NCBI GenBank assembly: GCA_038205755.1
Contig: JBBRBN010000001.1
Span: forward strand, 1-64,000
DNA: 64,000 bases
DNA from: JANNWF01 sp038205755
GTDB taxonomy: Bacteria > Pseudomonadota > Gammaproteobacteria > Xanthomonadales > Xanthomonadaceae
Reading direction: 5' to 3'
The notes under the pieces: generated by a model
Told to the model about the DNA's origin: nothing
Databases searched by the model: none
Seen by the model: only the letters and a program-made list of their open reading frames with translations
Made by a program: the position numbers and the translations under genes
In this document: one piece after another, positions 63,601 to 64,000 of the stretch
How positions within the stretch are numbered: the first letter of the stretch is position 1
How the letters are laid out: every line of letters starts with the position of its first letter

Positions 63601-64000
63601 TTATTTTAGCGCCCTGATGGAAACCTCGCAATCCAGAAGCCCTGTGAAGGACGAGCTGCACAGATTCTTCTCAACCTCCACCAGTGACTCGGGAGCCCAG
63701 CCCTTCGAGGCAGTGATTCGCACCGTAAAGACACAAGTGTCGCTCAGCGTCTTGGCAAGCGGAGCCCCCGCGCCACTGGGCGGCAAGGCACGCAGCAGCC
63801 CCTTCTCCGTCGACGCGGCGCAAACTGCGCCCTTTTGGACAGTCTGGATATCCACAACCTCAAATCCTGACCCGATTGCCAAGTCTAAATGAGCATCTTC
63901 GATCTTGCTATCCCCCGCAAAGGACGCCACCACGGTCAACTGGTCGGCGCCCTTCTTCTCTGTCCAAACCTCCCAACCGCCCGCTTGCGCAGAGAGGCTG
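63601..64000 (-). CDS. Secreted hypothetical protein, paralogue of the upstream-neighbour domain (start off window)
   Basis: The frame runs unbroken off the right edge; visible residues begin SLSAQAGGWEVW, the end of a signal peptide, so only about 15-20 residues are missing. The body shares spacing and motifs with the N-terminal domain of the 62237 gene: LTV..SFAGD, a mid Cys (AVCAAS), and DTCVFTVRI. It stops after ~110 residues, with no CTERM tail. Role unknown. Confidence 0.75.
   Translation of the reverse strand, partial: SLSAQAGGWEVWTEKKGADQLTVVASFAGDSKIEDAHLDLAIGSGFEVVDIQTVQKGAVCAASTEKGLLRALPPSGAGAPLAKTLSDTCVFTVRITASKGWAPESLVEVEKNLCSSSFTGLLDCEVSIRALK

Overview
The window is GC-rich and carries densely packed bacterial chromosomal genes. 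The run rplU-rpmA-obgE / rpsT / murJ-ribF-ileS-lspA-ispH, the rnfCDGE-nth block, the FNR-type regulator and a cyclophilin with a C-terminal domain I know mainly from Xanthomonadales proteins together suggest a gammaproteobacterium of the Xanthomonadales (Lysobacterales). This placement comes from gene order and protein character, not from a search.

Region 1 (1-7813, minus strand) is a partial denitrification island: nirK (runs off the left edge), nnrS, a SirB2-like membrane gene, a quinol-type norB, fnr and hemN. It would convert nitrite to NO and N2O; no nosZ is visible. Four of its transcription units carry an FNR/Dnr-type box, and at every box a shared -10-like hexamer lies at the spacing expected of a class II promoter. 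Taken literally this makes hemN and nnrS leaderless. Region 2 (7884-25431) is core housekeeping: radA, a CorB-like CBS protein, a Ser/Thr kinase, tRNA-Thr(CGT), ispH-lspA-ileS-ribF-murJ, rpsT, obgE, rpmA, rplU, uvrA and a thioesterase. Region 3 (25579-34960) holds a PCu(A)C copper chaperone, two crotonases, sseA, nudL, an FKBP, and rnfCDGE-nth without rnfA/rnfB.

Region 4 (35328-38770) is the most interesting system. It comprises an ECF sigma factor, a Cys-rich repeat precursor peptide (HvfA type), an MNIO/DUF692 maturase (HvfB), its DUF2063 partner (HvfC) and a DoxX membrane protein (HvfX). I read it as a sigma-headed operon for a secreted, copper-binding modified peptide. Both the sigma N-terminus and the peptide core are built from in-frame 15-bp tandem repeats. 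The sigma gene is preceded by a ~155-bp inverted-repeat element that recurs in opposite orientation between murJ and rpsT.

Region 5 (38829-61882) is mixed: rnt, a FmdB-type protein, GNATs, a VWA protein, two cyclophilins, a lipoprotein, an acyl-CoA dehydrogenase, an HNH endonuclease, dxs, a ScsB-N/redoxin pair, a phosphodiesterase/phosphatase operon, gltX-zur-deacylase, lpxH and pip. Region 6 (62042-64000) has a REP-like hairpin and two tandem paralogous secreted proteins, one with an IPTL-CTERM-like tail and one cut by the window edge. Several operons use 4-bp ATGA or GTGA stop/start overlaps.
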